64,000 nucleotides of DNA from Klebsiella sp. BIGb0138 (GCF_004342285.1 NZ_SMCV01000004.1:1-64000); one strand, 5' to 3'. Positions 33,119-45,818 are shown, counted from the stretch's first letter. Translations and numbers: made by a program. The notes: generated from the sequence alone by a model not told the origin.

Positions 33119-34159
33119 ATGAACGTTATGCGTACCACCGTCGCAACAGTTGTCGCCGCGACCTTATCGATGAGCGCTTTTTCTGCATTTGCAGCGGCAA
33201 GCCTGACTGGCGCGGGCGCAACTTTCCCTGCGCCGGTGTATGCCAAATGGGCTGATACCTATCAGAAAGAAACCGGCAATAAAGTGAACTACCAGGGCAT
33301 CGGCTCCTCCGGTGGTGTAAAACAGATTATTGCCAACACCGTTGATTTCGGTGCTTCTGATGCACCTCTGGAAGATGACAAACTGGCTCAGGAAGGCCTG
33401 TTCCAGTTCCCGACCGTTATCGGCGGCGTGGTTCTGGCTATCAATCTGCCGGGCGTCAAATCCGGCGAGCTGGTGCTGGACGGCAAAACCCTGGGGGATA
33501 TCTACCTCGGCAAAATTAAGAAGTGGGATGACGAAGCGATCGCTAAACTCAACCCGGGTATGAAACTGCCGGCACAGAATATTGCCGTGGTTCGTCGCGC
33601 TGACGGTTCCGGTACCTCCTTCGTCTTCACCAGCTATCTGGCGAAAGTGAACGAAGAGTGGAAATCTAAAATCGGCGCCGGCTCTACCGTTAACTGGCCG
33701 ACCGGCCTGGGCGGCAAAGGCAACGACGGTATCGCCGCTTTCGTTCAGCGTCTGCCGGGCTCCATTGGCTACGTTGAATACGCTTACGCTAAGCAGAACA
33801 ACCTGGCCTACACCAAACTGCTCTCCGCAGATGGTAAGCCGGTTAGCCCGAACGAAGATAACTTTGCCAATGCGGCAAAAGGTATCGACTGGAGCAAATC
33901 CTTCGCCCAGGATCTGACCAACCAGAACGGTGAGAACGCATGGCCGATCACCTCAACCACCTTCATCCTGGTACACAAAGCGACGACCAAACCAGAACAG
34001 ACGGCCGAAGTGCTGAAATTCTTTGACTGGGCGTACAAAAACGGCGGTAAAGAAGCTAACGCTCTGGATTACGCAACGCTGCCGGACAGCGTGGTTGAGC
34101 AGGTACGCGCTGCATGGAAAACCAACGTGAAAGACAGCAGCGGTAAAGCGCTGTACTAA
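33119..34159 (+). CDS. pstS: Phosphate-binding periplasmic protein PstS
   Basis: A 346-residue high-affinity phosphate receptor. The signal peptide is cleaved probably after SAFA (residue 25), and the mature protein begins near [13 protein letters not shown]. The phosphate-contacting motifs ([30 protein letters not shown]) are intact. The frame extends 17 codons upstream, but the ATG at 33119 matches the family N-terminus and the GGAG ribosome-binding site. It is the first gene of pstSCAB-phoU, induced by PhoB when phosphate is scarce. Confidence 0.97.
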   Translation: MNVMRTTVATVVAATLSMSAFSAFAAASLTGAGATFPAPVYAKWADTYQKETGNKVNYQGIGSSGGVKQIIANTVDFGASDAPLEDDKLAQEGLFQFPTVIGGVVLAINLPGVKSGELVLDGKTLGDIYLGKIKKWDDEAIAKLNPGMKLPAQNIAVVRRADGSGTSFVFTSYLAKVNEEWKSKIGAGSTVNWPTGLGGKGNDGIAAFVQRLPGSIGYVEYAYAKQNNLAYTKLLSADGKPVSPNEDNFANAAKGIDWSKSFAQDLTNQNGENAWPITSTTFILVHKATTKPEQTAEVLKFFDWAYKNGGKEANALDYATLPDSVVEQVRAAWKTNVKDSSGKALY

Positions 34160-34227
34160 ATACCGTCATACCTTGAGCCGCCCGCAAGCAGGCAGCTTAC
34201 AGGAGGATGTGTATAGCATTACCTTTG

Positions 34228-34260
34228 CCCGAAAGAACGGTAAAATACCGGTCTTTCGGG
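34228..34260 (+). promoter_or_regulatory. Strong hairpin between pstS and pstC
   Basis: A 9-bp stem CCCGAAAGA / TCTTTCGGG encloses a further CGGTA-AAA-TACCG stem. No T tract follows, so it is not a classic terminator. It probably protects the 3' end of pstS mRNA or limits read-through, giving more binding protein than transporter. That role is inferred. Confidence 0.7.
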
Positions 34261-34278
34261 CCCGAACTTAAAGAGTAA

Positions 34279-36950
<2,672 letters not shown>

Positions 36951-37001
36951 TTGCCCTTCTGCTTTCACAGGCTCTAACCAGTTGGGCATTCAGGAGACAC
37001 C

Positions 37002-37727
37002 ATGGACAACCTAAATCTTAATAAACACATTTCCGGCCAGTTCAATGCAGAACTGGAGTATATCCGCACCCAGGTGTTGACCATGGGTGGGCTGGTGGAA
37101 CAGCAGCTTTCTGATGCCATCACCGCGATGCACAATCAGGACAGCGATCTGGCAAAACGCGTGATCGAGGGTGATAAGCAGGTCAACATGATGGAAGTTG
37201 CCATTGATGAAGCCTGTGTACGCATTATTGCCAAGCGTCAGCCTACCGCCAGCGACCTGCGTTTAGTGATGGCGATTATCAAAACCATCGCGGAACTGGA
37301 ACGTATTGGCGACGTCGCGGATAAAATTTGCCGTACCGCGCTGGAGAAGTTTTCCCAGCAGCATCAGCCGCTGCTGGTCAGCCTGGAATCGCTGGGGCGT
37401 CATACCGTGCAGATGCTGCATGACGTACTGGACGCGTTCGCCCGCATGGATCTGGACGAAGCGGTGCGTATCTATCGCGAAGATAAGAAAGTCGATCAGG
37501 AATATGAGGGCATCGTACGTCAGCTGATGACCTATATGATGGAAGATTCGCGTACCATTCCCAGCGTGCTGACCGCCCTGTTCTGCGCCCGGTCTATTGA
37601 GCGGATCGGCGACCGTTGCCAGAACATCTGCGAATACATCTTCTACTTTGTGAAGGGACAGGATTTTCGCCACGTGGGCGGCGACGAACTGGATAAGCTG
37701 CTGGCGGGTAAAGACCCGAAAGAGTAA
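37002..37727 (+). CDS. phoU: Phosphate signalling regulator PhoU
   Basis: A 241-residue all-helical protein of two similar three-helix bundles with metal-cluster motifs (E/DXXXD, seen in [13 protein letters not shown] and [13 protein letters not shown]). It links PstSCAB to the PhoR kinase and keeps the Pho regulon off in phosphate-rich medium. It is the last gene of the operon, 51 bp after pstB and behind AGGAGA. Confidence 0.97.
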   Translation: MDNLNLNKHISGQFNAELEYIRTQVLTMGGLVEQQLSDAITAMHNQDSDLAKRVIEGDKQVNMMEVAIDEACVRIIAKRQPTASDLRLVMAIIKTIAELERIGDVADKICRTALEKFSQQHQPLLVSLESLGRHTVQMLHDVLDAFARMDLDEAVRIYREDKKVDQEYEGIVRQLMTYMMEDSRTIPSVLTALFCARSIERIGDRCQNICEYIFYFVKGQDFRHVGGDELDKLLAGKDPKE

Positions 37728-37735
37728 TCACCACG

Positions 37736-37816
37736 GCTCCCCGGTTGCGCTACGCTTACCGGGGCTACGGGCGCGCGGGTCGCCCGGACAAGGCGCGGAT
37801 CGCTGCCATCCGGGGC
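37736..37816. repeat. BIME: two inverted REP units after phoU
   Basis: The first unit has arms CCCCGG (37739-37744) / CCGGGG (37759-37764) around the GCGCTACGCTTA core typical of REPs. The second, inverted unit has CCCGGA (37783-37788) / TCCGGG (37809-37814). It sits between the convergent genes phoU and yieH and probably acts as a 3'-end structure for both. Confidence 0.85.
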
Positions 37817-37824
37817 TCCGGCAA

Positions 37825-38490
37825 TTATCGCGTGATGTTCCAGCCGCGCGCTTTCCACAGCGCCGGCAGCTGCGCTAAATCGGTAAACGTCGTCACTTTC
37901 GGATGAACGATCGGTTTGTTATGCGGATCGGCGCAGAAGTAGAAAACCTCCATCCCGGCATCGATTCCTGACTGCGCGCCCGCGCTGGAATCATCCACCA
38001 GAATGCAGTTTCCGACGTTAACGTCCATCGCTTTCGCCGCATGGAACATCAGCGCCGGATCGGGCTTCCAGCGTTGGATATCGTAACCGCTGTACAGTCG
38101 GTCGGGAAAATGGCGCAACATGCCGGTTCGACCGAGCGAGTGCTGCATTTTGCTCACCGGGCCGTTCGAAACCACGCACATCGGCACGGTTACCGCATCC
38201 AGCAGCGTTTCGGCACCGGCGATCGCTTCCAGTTCTGAATCAAACAGGCGCGCGACTTCGGCACGGTAGAGCGGTTCGAGCTCAGGTTTTTGCAGGTCGA
38301 CGCCGTACTCTTCATTGATGGTGTCGATGATTTCGTAGAGCTTTACCCCTTTGAAACGCTTAAATATCTCTTCTAAATCCAGGGTAATACCGAACGCTTT
38401 GAACATGTGAACATAGGCGCGGGAACAGATCACTTCGCTGTCGACCAGCGTGCCGTCACAGTCGAAAAATAGAGCTTCTATTTGGGACAT
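37825..38490 (-). CDS. yieH: HAD-family phosphatase YieH
   Basis: A 221-residue HAD hydrolase (subfamily IA). The nucleophile motif FFDCDGTLVDSE is at residues about 8-19, with motif II VVSNGP and motif IV VDDSSAG also visible. The E. coli homologue hydrolyses 6-phosphogluconate and related sugar phosphates in vitro. It is divergent from adeP over a 168-bp region holding a PurR box. It lies directly beside phoU, whereas in E. coli the bgl operon and other genes intervene. Confidence 0.93.
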   Translation of the reverse strand: MSQIEALFFDCDGTLVDSEVICSRAYVHMFKAFGITLDLEEIFKRFKGVKLYEIIDTINEEYGVDLQKPELEPLYRAEVARLFDSELEAIAGAETLLDAVTVPMCVVSNGPVSKMQHSLGRTGMLRHFPDRLYSGYDIQRWKPDPALMFHAAKAMDVNVGNCILVDDSSAGAQSGIDAGMEVFYFCADPHNKPIVHPKVTTFTDLAQLPALWKARGWNITR

Positions 38491-38540
38491 GCCGTTTCCA
38501 TTTTAATCAGTTTAACGTTTTCGTCATGTATATTGCCGGG

Positions 38541-38556
38541 ACGCAATCGTTGCCGT
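38541..38556 (+). promoter_or_regulatory. PurR box upstream of adeP
   Basis: The 16-bp ACGCAATCGTTGCCGT matches 13 positions of the PurR consensus palindrome, with both ACGCAA and CGTT cores intact, 103 bp before adeP. Control of an adenine permease by the purine repressor is biologically coherent and has been proposed for E. coli. Confidence 0.75.
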
Positions 38557-38658
38557 ATAAGCAAATTCAATGAAAAAAATTACCATACAACTGCACCTGG
38601 TGTCGCATTTTGGTATAGGATAGCGGCGAAATTTCCCTCCTTTGTTCGGAAACCGATA

Positions 38659-39996
38659 ATGAGTCAACAACAAACCAGCCAGTCTTCTGGCCAGGGTCTG
38701 CTGGAGCGCGTGTTCAAACTCCGTGAACACGGCACGACGGCACGCACCGAAGCGATCGCAGGTTTCACCACCTTTCTGACGATGGTCTACATTGTTTTCG
38801 TTAACCCACAAATACTTGGCGTGGCGGGTATGGATACCAGCGCTGTGTTTGTGACGACCTGTCTGATTGCCGCCTTCGGTAGTATTCTGATGGGGCTGTT
38901 CGCAAACCTGCCGGTCGCGCTGGCGCCGGCAATGGGCCTGAATGCTTTCTTCGCTTTTGTCGTCGTCCAGGCGATGGGCCTGTCGTGGCAGGTGGGGATG
39001 GGCGCCATTTTCTGGGGCGCCGTTGGCCTGCTGCTGCTGACCATTTTCCGCGTGCGTTACTGGATGATCGCCAATATTCCGCTCAGCCTGCGCGTGGGGA
39101 TCACCAGCGGTATCGGTCTGTTCATCGGTATGATGGGGCTGAAAAATGCCGGCGTGATTGTCGCGAATCAGGACACCCTGGTGAGTATCGGCAATCTGAC
39201 CTCTCACAGCGTCCTGCTGGGGATCCTCGGCTTCTTTATTATTGCTATTCTGGCCTCCCGTAACATTCATGCGGCGGTGCTGGTTTCCATCGTGGTGACG
39301 ACGCTGCTGGGCTGGATACTGGGTGATGTTCACTACGCCGGGATTGTTTCCGCGCCGCCGAGCATTACTTCGGTTATTGGCCACGTTGATTTGGCCGGCT
39401 CGTTTAATCTCGGTCTGGCGGGGGTTATCTTCTCCTTTATGCTGGTGAACCTGTTCGACTCTTCCGGCACCCTGATTGGCGTGACCGATAAAGCCGGCCT
39501 TGCCGATGAGAAGGGTAAATTCCCACGGATGAAGCAGGCGCTGTTTGTCGACAGCATCTCATCGGTGGCTGGTTCCTTTATCGGTACCTCTTCCGTCACC
39601 GCTTATATCGAATCCTCCTCCGGCGTCTCGGTGGGCGGGCGTACCGGCCTGACGGCGGTAGTCGTTGGTATTCTGTTCCTGCTGGTGATTTTCCTGTCGC
39701 CGCTGGCGGGTATGGTACCGGCGTATGCCGCAGCAGGTGCGCTGATCTACGTGGGCGTGCTGATGACATCGAGCCTGTCGCGCGTGAAGTGGGACGATCT
39801 GACGGAAGCGGTGCCGGCGTTTATTACCGCGGTGATGATGCCGTTTAGCTTCTCGATTACCGAAGGGATTGCGTTAGGCTTTATCTCTTACTGCGTGATG
39901 AAGATCGGTACCGGCCGCCTGCGCGACCTTAGCCCGTGCGTAATTATCGTCTCGCTGCTGTTCGTGCTGAAAATCGTGTTTATTGACGCACATTAA
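38659..39996 (+). CDS. adeP: Adenine permease AdeP (NCS2/AzgA-type)
   Basis: A 445-residue purine:H+ symporter with about 12-14 membrane segments and the family motifs ALAPAMGLNAFFAF (around residue 94) and SSVTAYIESSSGVSVGGRTGL (around residue 315). E. coli AdeP (YieG/PurP) is a high-affinity adenine transporter of the same length. The frame is open 59 codons further upstream through the PurR box. The ATG at 38659 is chosen for its match to the family N-terminus. It ends at a bidirectional terminator. Confidence 0.94.
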   Translation: MSQQQTSQSSGQGLLERVFKLREHGTTARTEAIAGFTTFLTMVYIVFVNPQILGVAGMDTSAVFVTTCLIAAFGSILMGLFANLPVALAPAMGLNAFFAFVVVQAMGLSWQVGMGAIFWGAVGLLLLTIFRVRYWMIANIPLSLRVGITSGIGLFIGMMGLKNAGVIVANQDTLVSIGNLTSHSVLLGILGFFIIAILASRNIHAAVLVSIVVTTLLGWILGDVHYAGIVSAPPSITSVIGHVDLAGSFNLGLAGVIFSFMLVNLFDSSGTLIGVTDKAGLADEKGKFPRMKQALFVDSISSVAGSFIGTSSVTAYIESSSGVSVGGRTGLTAVVVGILFLLVIFLSPLAGMVPAYAAAGALIYVGVLMTSSLSRVKWDDLTEAVPAFITAVMMPFSFSITEGIALGFISYCVMKIGTGRLRDLSPCVIIVSLLFVLKIVFIDAH

Positions 39997-40014
39997 CGCT
40001 CGCGCATCATAATG

Positions 40015-40047
40015 AAAAAGCCCGGCAGCGCTGCCGGGCTTTTTTTA
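40015..40047. terminator. Bidirectional terminator between adeP and yieF
   Basis: The perfect stem AGCCCGGCAG-CG-CTGCCGGGCT (40019-40040) is flanked by A5 on the left and T7 on the right. It therefore works for adeP on the plus strand and for yieE-yieF on the minus strand. Confidence 0.92.
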
Positions 40048-40050
40048 TAT

Positions 40051-40614
40051 TTAACGGACGCGCTGAATATACTCGCCAAATGCGGTTAGCTGGCCGCGCA
40101 GATGGTCGAGGGTGCTCTGATCGACCACTTCACCCGACTGCGGATCGACTTTGTTCTGAATTACGCCGCCCATAAACTCAGGTTTGTTCATCACCATCGC
40201 ATCAAGGAACACCAGTATCTGTCGCAGGTGATACTGGCAGCGTGCGCCGCCGATAGCGCCCATCGAGCTGGTTTGAATCAGTACCGGTTTCCCGGCCAGC
40301 GGTTGTTCAGGCAGGCGCGACAGCCAGTCAATCGCGTTTTTCAGGCCGCCAGGCACGGAATAGTTATATTCGGGCGTCACGATGACGACGCCGTCCGCTT
40401 CGCGAATCTGTTGTGCAATATCCTGCACGCCTTGCGGGAAACCTTCTTCCTGCTGAACATCCGCGTCATACAACGGAATGTCGCCAATCGACGGCAGTGC
40501 GGAGATTTCCATGCCCGCCGGCGCGATACCTGGCAGGGTACGTGCGACCATGCCATTAAAAGACCCCTTGCGCAGACTTCCGAGTAACGTAACAACTTTC
40601 AACGTATCAGACAT
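40051..40614 (-). CDS. yieF: NAD(P)H-dependent FMN quinone/chromate reductase
   Basis: A 187-residue flavodoxin-like reductase, known as YieF or ChrR in E. coli. The FMN phosphate loop GSLRKGSFN (residues 12-20) and the VTPEYNYSVPGGLKNAIDWLSR motif (around residue 79) are diagnostic. It reduces quinones by two electrons and can reduce chromate, giving oxidative-stress protection. It follows yieE on the minus strand after 37 bp, so the pair is probably an operon. Confidence 0.94.
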   Translation of the reverse strand: MSDTLKVVTLLGSLRKGSFNGMVARTLPGIAPAGMEISALPSIGDIPLYDADVQQEEGFPQGVQDIAQQIREADGVVIVTPEYNYSVPGGLKNAIDWLSRLPEQPLAGKPVLIQTSSMGAIGGARCQYHLRQILVFLDAMVMNKPEFMGGVIQNKVDPQSGEVVDQSTLDHLRGQLTAFGEYIQRVR

Positions 40615-40651
40615 GATTGCTCCTTTGCATCATGATGGCCGGACTGACCGG

Positions 40652-41389
40652 TCAGTTGAGGGAGAAGGCTTTTTCTGCAGGCAGACTGGTAAAACGTATC
40701 AGACGGGCAGAGGCTTCTTTCGCGCGCCGCTGTGCGTCCGGCAGACTACGCCAGCCGTCCTGATGGGTGTATTCCCAGACTTTAAGCTGGCCGATAGCGG
40801 GCGTCGCGGCGATGGACCACACCAGCACCGTTTCGGCGTCGCAGAGGGCTTCAACAGGCTGTATGTTGGTGGTTCGCAGCCGGCCCGCGCCGGGCAACAG
40901 CTGCAGGCGTACGGAAGATTCGCCGGTCAGCTTCAGCACGCTGCGACGCAGCGCCACCAGCTGGGCGCGCGCTTCGTCCGGATCGTGCTGGATGTTAATC
41001 CATAAATTCTCATTGCTGTTGAAAACATAGCGGTTGGCATCGTGCAGAGGATGAATGCCGTGCGAGGCGTGCTGAAGTTCCATATCCAGTCCGCAATCGC
41101 CTTCCGTCGTCAACGTGACGCCGACAATGTTTCCGGCATAGGAAATAGAAAATCGGGGGAGATGGGGGTCGCGAAAGACCGGCCTGCCGTGGTCATCGCT
41201 GATGATTTCGGGAAGCTCGCTAATGCCATACAGCATGAACACCAGTTCGGCGAGCAGTGAACGTGATGCGCGATAGCGGGCCTGCTGGTACTCTGGCAGG
41301 CGCTGTGCGGCTTGATGACAGGCCGCCGACAGGCGTGTCGATAGCGGCTCCCGGGTGTTGAGTATCCCTCTTGCAAAATGCGTTGCCAT
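40652..41389 (-). CDS. yieE: 4'-phosphopantetheinyl transferase-like protein YieE
   Basis: A 245-residue protein of the PPTase superfamily. The metal-binding GLDMEL motif (around residue 100) is present, and the upstream FSISYAGN segment is conserved. The second family motif, usually W-x-x-K-E-A-x-x-K, is replaced by ALRRSVLKLTG, as in E. coli YieE, so activity on a carrier protein is uncertain. No carrier-protein gene is nearby. The 157 bp upstream of it, before yidZ, show no clear structure. Confidence 0.88.
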   Translation of the reverse strand: MATHFARGILNTREPLSTRLSAACHQAAQRLPEYQQARYRASRSLLAELVFMLYGISELPEIISDDHGRPVFRDPHLPRFSISYAGNIVGVTLTTEGDCGLDMELQHASHGIHPLHDANRYVFNSNENLWINIQHDPDEARAQLVALRRSVLKLTGESSVRLQLLPGAGRLRTTNIQPVEALCDAETVLVWSIAATPAIGQLKVWEYTHQDGWRSLPDAQRRAKEASARLIRFTSLPAEKAFSLN

Positions 41390-41546
41390 TCGTCGCTCCG
41401 TGATTAATGGTCTGAGATAAAATAGAGGCGGTTATTATCACCTGGTATTGATAGGTTTTAATGCGGAAATCACCCCTTGAAAAGGGTATTTGCGCGAATT
41501 TTACAAATTATTGCGCGATTGGCAGACGCTGATGAGGAAAAGCGCG

Positions 41547-42506
41547 TTAGAGCGGGTCCCTGTAGAGCCGCTTGAGGGTTTCTCTGAGCCAGACCAGCTT
41601 GGGGTTGTCGCTATTGCGTTTGTGCCACAGCAAGGTGAAGGGCACCCGCGTTTTTTCCAGCAGTAGCGGCTCCAGCGGTAGCGGGCGTGAAACCAGCGGT
41701 AAATGGTGCTGCTGGTTATAGTGATGGCAATAGCGCGGCGCGGTGGCCAGCATAGTGTGATTCGGCTGGGCGGCCATAAACAGCGATTGTTCGAACCCCG
41801 GTAGGGTTAACGCGACGGTGCGCTTGTGTCCCTGTTCGTGCAGAACATCATCCAGCGCCCAGGTATCGCTTTGTTCCCAGCTGATATTGATATGCGGGTA
41901 GCGTAAAAAAGTCGCCAGATTCCACTCCTCATCGAGCGCCGGGTGATCCGCCCGCAGCCATACCTGAGGCAGATCGGTAAACAGGACTTCAAAATCGATA
42001 TACCACGGCAGCTGGCTCAGCTGTTCCCGCGAACGCGGATGCGTTTCCCGTCCGCAAAAGCCGATATCAACCTCACCGCGAATAATGGCGTCCAGCGAGT
42101 CGTAATCCCAGTTGCGCAGGCGGATCAGCGCCTGGGGATAGCGCTGGTAGATTTGCTGCGACAGGGAATTGAACAGGATCATCAGCAGCGGCGTTTCCGC
42201 CGCCAGTTCGAACTTCAGACCGCTCGGCATGATGTGGTGGGGTTTATCGAGGATCTGGTTGCCCATCTGCATCCAGTCCGTCAGATCCTGCTCCATGCGG
42301 GTCATCAATGGCGTCGGCGACAGACCGAGCGGCGTTTTAACGAATAGCGGATCGTCAAACCAGGCGCGTAGTTTAGCTAATGATTTACTCACCGCCGACG
42401 GCGAAACGTTCATACGTTTCGCCGTGCGGGTGACGCTGAGCTCCTGGGTCAGAAGCTGCAGACAGAGTAATAAATTAAGATCGAGACTCGACAGGGATTT
42501 CTTCAT
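41547..42506 (-). CDS. yidZ: LysR-family regulator YidZ
   Basis: A 319-residue LysR-type regulator. The N-terminal helix-turn-helix ([33 protein letters not shown], residues about 23-55) is followed by the substrate-binding-protein fold. In E. coli YidZ has been tied to anaerobic nitric oxide resistance. Its start codon lies inside the 3' end of mdtL (32-bp overlap, same strand), so translation is probably coupled to mdtL. Confidence 0.92.
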   Translation of the reverse strand: MKKSLSSLDLNLLLCLQLLTQELSVTRTAKRMNVSPSAVSKSLAKLRAWFDDPLFVKTPLGLSPTPLMTRMEQDLTDWMQMGNQILDKPHHIMPSGLKFELAAETPLLMILFNSLSQQIYQRYPQALIRLRNWDYDSLDAIIRGEVDIGFCGRETHPRSREQLSQLPWYIDFEVLFTDLPQVWLRADHPALDEEWNLATFLRYPHINISWEQSDTWALDDVLHEQGHKRTVALTLPGFEQSLFMAAQPNHTMLATAPRYCHHYNQQHHLPLVSRPLPLEPLLLEKTRVPFTLLWHKRNSDNPKLVWLRETLKRLYRDPL

Positions 42507-43659
42507 TATGTTGCGCAGCCCGGACAGAGGAAGCGGCCAGAATCAGAACAATGCTCACTATGCTACAGCCAATGAGAATCCCGATCAGCATATTCATCGC
42601 ACTTAACCCGATGATGGCGGCCAGCCAAATCCACAGCGAAGAGCCGCAAACCTGAGCAATGCCCAGTACCGAGCTGGCAACCCCCGCCCGCAGGGTAAAG
42701 GGCCCCAGGGCCTGGCTCATCGCGACGCCGAAGCCCACTGAGAAGCCGGCGCAAATTAGTGCCAGACCCAGCAGGGTGACCGTCTGGCTGGTGGCAAGGC
42801 TGAGCAAAGTCCCGGCCGTAAAGAACATGACCTGTGACGTCAGCATCAACGTACGCGGTTTAAACAGGGTGAGCGCAAAGGGCGTTGAAAACGACACCGT
42901 CATGCTGACCAGCGCCATTAAGGCCATCGCCATCGAGTATTGTCCGCGATCGAACCCCATCTCTTCCATCATCAATACCGGGGAGACGTTAACGTAGGTC
43001 AGAATCGCTGTCACGCTGAGGGTGGTAATGACGATGCGGCTGAGGAAAAAGCGGTTCAGCAGTGATTCCGTGGCATTTTTCTGCCCGGCGGGAGTATGCG
43101 AAGGGGCTGCCGGCCGCGTTTCCCGCAGCATAAAGACCGAGAGCAGGCCGACCATCACCCCCATGCCGGTCATGGTGTAGAACAGGCTCTGCCACGGGTA
43201 TTTCAGCATAATCAGGTGACCCAGAACGGGAGCGAGGACCGGGATAATGCAGGTGATGCCGTTCAACAGCGACAGCACCCTGGCGCGCCGGCGATCGTCG
43301 AGGGTATCGCGCAGCACGGCGAAAGCGACGACGTAGCAGCTCCCCGCGCCGATGCCCTGGATAAAACGCCCGACCAGGAAGAGATCGCTGCTCTGCGCGT
43401 GGGCGCAGAGCAGCGAAGCCAGAATAAATGTCGTCGCACCGAAAATGGCCACCGGTTTACGCCCGGACCTGTCGGCAATTCTGCCGGCAAACAGCATTGC
43501 GGCGGCCATGCCCGCAAGGTAAACCGAGAACGCAATATGCAGCTGCGCTTCGCTGGCGCCGAGCTCCTGCGCAATCCGCGGCAGACCCACCAGATACATA
43601 TCGATGCCGGATGGATAGAGTAAAACCAGCGCAAAACTGCAGATAAGAAAGCGTGCCAT
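42475..43659 (-). CDS. mdtL: MFS multidrug efflux protein MdtL (DHA1, 12-TM)
   Basis: A 394-residue drug:H+ antiporter. Motif [17 protein letters not shown] is in the loop after helix 2, and motif C-like [13 protein letters not shown] is in helix 5. E. coli MdtL (391 aa) gives chloramphenicol tolerance when overexpressed. The frame is open 59 codons upstream into the GNAT gene, but ATG 43659 matches the family start and follows a GGGGGT run. In E. coli it sits behind tnaAB, which is missing here. Confidence 0.93.
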   Translation of the reverse strand: MARFLICSFALVLLYPSGIDMYLVGLPRIAQELGASEAQLHIAFSVYLAGMAAAMLFAGRIADRSGRKPVAIFGATTFILASLLCAHAQSSDLFLVGRFIQGIGAGSCYVVAFAVLRDTLDDRRRARVLSLLNGITCIIPVLAPVLGHLIMLKYPWQSLFYTMTGMGVMVGLLSVFMLRETRPAAPSHTPAGQKNATESLLNRFFLSRIVITTLSVTAILTYVNVSPVLMMEEMGFDRGQYSMAMALMALVSMTVSFSTPFALTLFKPRTLMLTSQVMFFTAGTLLSLATSQTVTLLGLALICAGFSVGFGVAMSQALGPFTLRAGVASSVLGIAQVCGSSLWIWLAAIIGLSAMNMLIGILIGCSIVSIVLILAASSVRAAQHNEEIPVESRS

Positions 43660-43781
43660 AAGACCCCCGCGAGAATAGAGGCGTACAGAGTAATGGCTAT
43701 TGCGCGGCAGCACGAGTTGCCATTTGGACAATAATGATTTCCTGAGAGGAAAAACACTCCGCGGGTTTACAGCCGCTTGCC

Positions 43782-44188
43782 CTACGACCAGACTCTGGCC
43801 ATTCCTTCGCTGGCCGGGCGCACCGGGTAAAACCAAACTTCGCGTACAGCTCGGGGACGTCGGCGATCAGCGTGACATAGGCGCCCTGGCAGGCGTTAGC
43901 GTCCAGCCAGCTGACGATCTTTTCCATGATGACTCTTCCCAGCCCTTTCCCCTGGTGCGCAGGATCGACCGCTACGTCGACGATGTCGAAATTCACCGCG
44001 CCATCGCCAACGATACGTCCCATGCCCACGGGAACGCCTTGCCAGAGGATATGCACGCCATAGCAGCTTCGCGGCAGCCCTGCTTTCACGCCCTCCAGCG
44101 GGCGCGGCGACATGCCGGCGATAAGGCGTAAACGGCAAAAATCATCAGCTGACGGAACGGAATCAATCACGGTGTAATCGGGGCTCAT
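43782..44188 (-). pseudogene. GNAT-family N-acetyltransferase with a one-base frameshift
   Basis: The reading frame from ATG 44188 gives a GNAT acetyltransferase. It has the acetyl-CoA loop VAVDPAHQGKGLGRVIMEKI and the C-terminal [10 protein letters not shown] segment. After that point the frame degenerates into 39 residues that resemble no family member, ending at 43697. Adding one C in the CCC run (minus strand; GGG at 43816-43818 on the plus strand) restores [12 protein letters not shown] and a stop at 43782-43784, giving a 135-residue protein of normal length with the usual APAS-GM ending. So the gene has a one-base deletion, or the read has an error. The longer start at 44272 is less likely. 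It occupies the place of tnaAB in E. coli. The substrate is unknown. Confidence 0.75.
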
Positions 44189-44302
44189 GGCGGTATCCGG
44201 TAACAAGGAGTTAACGCCATTTAATGATGCTGCGTTCGCGGATGCAACGGCGCGTCGTCGGTAGCGTGACACGGTGAGAGAAAAACATCTGTTGCAGAAA
44301 CT

Positions 44303-44337
44303 AAAAAACCCGCATTAACAGCGTGTTAATGCGGGTT
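44303..44337 (-). terminator. mnmE terminator
   Basis: The perfect 14-bp stem AACCCGCATTAACA / TGTTAATGCGGGTT (44307-44337) with a 3-nt loop is followed on the minus strand by a run of T residues. It lies 34 bp after the mnmE stop. Confidence 0.9.
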
Positions 44338-44370
44338 AGTTAATACTCACCACTATCGTGTCGATAGGGA

Positions 44371-45735
44371 TTATTTACCGATACAGAAGCTGGAGAAAAT
44401 GCGCCCGAGCAGGTCATCAGAGGTAAACTCGCCGGTGATTTCGCTCAGCGCCTGTTGCGCGAGCCGCAGCTCTTCCGCCAGCAGCTCGCCGGCCCAGGCG
44501 CCAAGCAGCTGCGCTTTGCCCTGCTGCAGATGACTGGCGGCCTCTGACAGCGCCTGCAGGTGGCGACGACGGGCGAGGAAACCGCCTTCCATGTTGGTCT
44601 CGAAGCCCATGCTCTGCTTGAGATGGTTGCGCAGGACATCGACACCCTCACCGGTACGCGCCGACAGACGAATCAGTGAGTGGCCATTCACTTCACTGAG
44701 GCCCAGCGTTTCGCCGGTGACGTCGGCTTTGTTACGTACTACGGTAATCGGCAGTTTCGCCGGTAAACGCTCGATAAAGTCCGGCCAGATTTCCGCCGGA
44801 TCGACGGCGCGGGTGGTCGTGCCGTCCACCATGAACAGTACCCGGTCGGCCTGCGCGATCTCCTGCCAGGCGCGTTCAATGCCAATGCGCTCAACCTCGT
44901 CGTTAGCATCGCGCAGACCGGCGGTATCGATGATATGCAGCGGCATACCGTCGATATGGATATGCTCACGCAGCACGTCGCGGGTGGTTCCGGCAATATC
45001 GGTCACGATCGCGGCTTCGCGCCCGGCCAGCGCGTTCAGCAGGCTCGATTTCCCGGCGTTCGGGCGACCGGCGATAACCACTTTCATCCCTTCACGCAGC
45101 AGGCTGCCCTGACGGGCTTCGGCGCGAACGGCATCAAGATCGGTAATTACGCCATTGAGCTGAGCTTCGATTTTACCGTCGGAGAGGAAGTCTATTTCCT
45201 CATCCGGGAAATCGATAGCGGCTTCGACATAGATACGTAGATGGGTCAGCGCTTCCACCAGATGGTTCACCCGGGCAGAAAAAGCGCCCTGCAGCGAGTT
45301 CAGCGCCGAGCGTGCGGCCTGTTCGGAGCTGGCGTCGATCAGGTCGGCAATCGCTTCGGCCTGGGCCAGATCGAGCTTATCGTTAAGAAACGCGCGTTCA
45401 GAGAACTCACCGGGTCTGGCGATACGCACGCCCGGCAGCGTCAAAATGCGTTTGAGCAGCAGATCCAGAATCACCGGACCGCCGTGGCCCTGCAGCTCCA
45501 GGACATCTTCACCGGTAAAGGAGTTCGGGCCGGGGAACCACAGCGCGATACCCTGATCCAGCGGCGTACCGTCGGCATCTTTAAAGGGCAGATAATCGGC
45601 GTAGCGCGGTTTTGGCAGCTTGCCGAGCACCGCCTGTGCGACCTCGCGCGCTTGCCGGCCGGAGATACGCAGGATGCCCACACCACCGCGTCCCGGTGGG
45701 GTTGCCTGGGCGACGATAGTGTCGTTATGGCTCAT
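44371..45735 (-). CDS. mnmE: tRNA modification GTPase MnmE
   Basis: A 454-residue GTPase (TrmE) that partners MnmG in modifying U34 of tRNAs. The N-terminal tetrahydrofolate-binding domain runs to about residue 118. The G domain is inserted in a helical domain, with P-loop [14 protein letters not shown] (around 223) and the DTAGLRD switch. The C-terminal CIGK motif, with the catalytic cysteine, is intact. It is transcribed in the same direction as yidC, after a terminator. Confidence 0.97.
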   Translation of the reverse strand: MSHNDTIVAQATPPGRGGVGILRISGRQAREVAQAVLGKLPKPRYADYLPFKDADGTPLDQGIALWFPGPNSFTGEDVLELQGHGGPVILDLLLKRILTLPGVRIARPGEFSERAFLNDKLDLAQAEAIADLIDASSEQAARSALNSLQGAFSARVNHLVEALTHLRIYVEAAIDFPDEEIDFLSDGKIEAQLNGVITDLDAVRAEARQGSLLREGMKVVIAGRPNAGKSSLLNALAGREAAIVTDIAGTTRDVLREHIHIDGMPLHIIDTAGLRDANDEVERIGIERAWQEIAQADRVLFMVDGTTTRAVDPAEIWPDFIERLPAKLPITVVRNKADVTGETLGLSEVNGHSLIRLSARTGEGVDVLRNHLKQSMGFETNMEGGFLARRRHLQALSEAASHLQQGKAQLLGAWAGELLAEELRLAQQALSEITGEFTSDDLLGRIFSSFCIGK

Positions 45736-45754
45736 GATGACTCTCCAGGGAAAT

Positions 45755-45783
45755 ATAAAAAAGGCGGTCTATTGACCGCCTTC
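45755..45783 (-). terminator. rpmH-rnpA-yidD-yidC terminator
   Basis: The stem AAGGCGGTC (45761-45769) / GACCGCCTT (45774-45782) is followed on the minus strand by TTTTTTATATTT. It lies 36 bp after yidC and just upstream of mnmE. Confidence 0.87.
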
Positions 45784-45818
45784 TCTGGCATTGATTCTAC
45801 TGCGGCTTAGACAGCGTA

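Noticed and set aside
37736..37816. A possible CRISPR-like or mobile repeat after phoU
   Set aside because: Only two inverted units with typical REP cores are present, with no regular spacers or cas genes.
42475..43836. A 59-residue N-terminal extension of mdtL
   Set aside because: It runs through the tail of the frameshifted GNAT gene in another frame, and the family starts at the ATG at 43659.
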